Below are positions 6,088 to 6,412 of a stretch of DNA of 6,412 bases, one piece after another (within the stretch, counting starts at the first letter, position 1; each line of letters starts with the position of its first letter). The translations under genes and the position numbers were made by a program. Location of the stretch: the NCBI GenBank assembly GCA_005883905.1, contig VAYD01000153.1, forward strand, positions 1 to 6,412. Reading direction: 5' to 3'. The notes beneath the pieces were generated by a model. That model was not told the DNA's origin. It saw only the letters and a list, made by a program, of their open reading frames with translations, and ran no database searches. The stretch is from Actinomycetota bacterium (GTDB lineage: Bacteria; Actinomycetota; Thermoleophilia; Solirubrobacterales; Solirubrobacteraceae).

Positions 6088-6412
6088 ATGAGGGAACGGG
6101 TCCGGCGCGTGTGGTCGAGGGCGCGGCGGGAGCTGCGCAACGCCGTCGTCGGCCGGCAGATCGATCACAAGGCCACGCGCGAGGACGTCGCGGCGCGGTA
6201 CCTGCGCGGCCACGGCCTCGAGATCGGCGCGCTGAACTTCCCGCTCCGCCTGCCGCGGTCAGCCCACGTTCGCTACGTGGACCGGCAGCCGCACGGGGAG
6301 CTCGTGGCGGAGTACGGCGCGATGTATCCCGGCGCCGCGATCGTCGCGCCGGACGTGATCGACGACGGCGAGACGCTGGCGACGTTCGGCGACGCGAGCG
6401 CCGAGTTCATCG
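6088..6412 (+). CDS. SAM-dependent methyltransferase of polysaccharide-locus type, N-terminal part only
   Basis: The gene runs off the right edge after 108 complete codons, so no stop is seen. The peptide starts with a very basic helix (MRERVRRVWSRARRELR), then YLRGHGLEIGALNFPLRLP (38-56), where LEIGAL is the SAM-binding glycine-rich motif I. YVDR (63-66) gives the acidic residue after strand 2, and DVIDDGETL (89-97) and DASAEFI (102-108) lead towards the strand 4 region. This pattern (GLEIGALxxPL, YVDR, DxIDDGExL, DxSxxFI) belongs to a class I methyltransferase family often found with glycosyltransferases in surface-polysaccharide clusters; I recognise it from memory, not by search. The expected next element, an HxLEH-type stretch, is outside the window. 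It is divergent from the LCP operon and probably decorates a sugar or works in the same glycan pathway, but the acceptor is unknown. The start is set by the SD 7 nt upstream. Confidence 0.85.
   Translation, partial: MRERVRRVWSRARRELRNAVVGRQIDHKATREDVAARYLRGHGLEIGALNFPLRLPRSAHVRYVDRQPHGELVAEYGAMYPGAAIVAPDVIDDGETLATFGDASAEFI

Noticed and set aside
5036..6091. Long plus-strand open frame (351 codons) opposite the M20 gene
   Set aside because: Antisense shadow; the minus strand encodes every M20 metal ligand, and this frame would run across the divergent spacer into the methyltransferase start.
5995..6213. Minus-strand open frame of 72 codons overlapping the methyltransferase start
   Set aside because: Pro/Arg-rich, no motif, and covers both the M20 start and the methyltransferase coding region, which has a good SD and family motifs.

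Overview
The window is very GC-rich, densely packed bacterial DNA. Tandem LCP (LytR-CpsA-Psr) wall-polymer ligases, GTG starts and 1-4 nt gene overlaps point to a high-GC Gram-positive. A deep-branching actinomycete such as the Thermoleophilia/Solirubrobacterales group is my best guess, inferred from protein style and not from a marker gene.

Layout: five genes run leftward on the minus strand as one apparent operon. In transcription order they are a cytosolic M20-family metallohydrolase (6025 to 4904), LCP protein A (4907 to 3423), LCP protein B (3426 to 1942), UDP-glucose 6-dehydrogenase (1921 to 617) and a sugar-1-phosphate nucleotidyltransferase (617 to the left edge, incomplete). The junctions are GTGA (4 nt overlap), ATGA (4 nt overlap), a 20 nt gap, and TAGTG (1 nt overlap), so the genes are probably translationally coupled. 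A sixth gene points the other way from a 62-bp divergent spacer: the first 108 codons of a SAM-dependent methyltransferase of a type common in surface-polysaccharide loci, cut by the right edge.

How they may work together: the nucleotidyltransferase and the dehydrogenase make activated sugars (an NDP-hexose and UDP-glucuronate). The two membrane-anchored LCP proteins would transfer a finished lipid-linked glycopolymer onto peptidoglycan outside the membrane. The methyltransferase could decorate the polymer. The M20 enzyme's role is not evident. The picture is of part of a cell-envelope glycopolymer locus, possibly one containing uronic acid.

The most interesting element is the C-terminal region of about 150 residues carried by both LCP paralogs. 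It does not read as a normal LytR_C domain and has strongly conserved blocks (GQYYG[VI]EG..W..PPLL and AVYWVSNTL). The paralogs also share a perfect 57-bp DNA repeat over part of the catalytic core. I see no RNA gene, mobile element, CRISPR array or convincing terminator.
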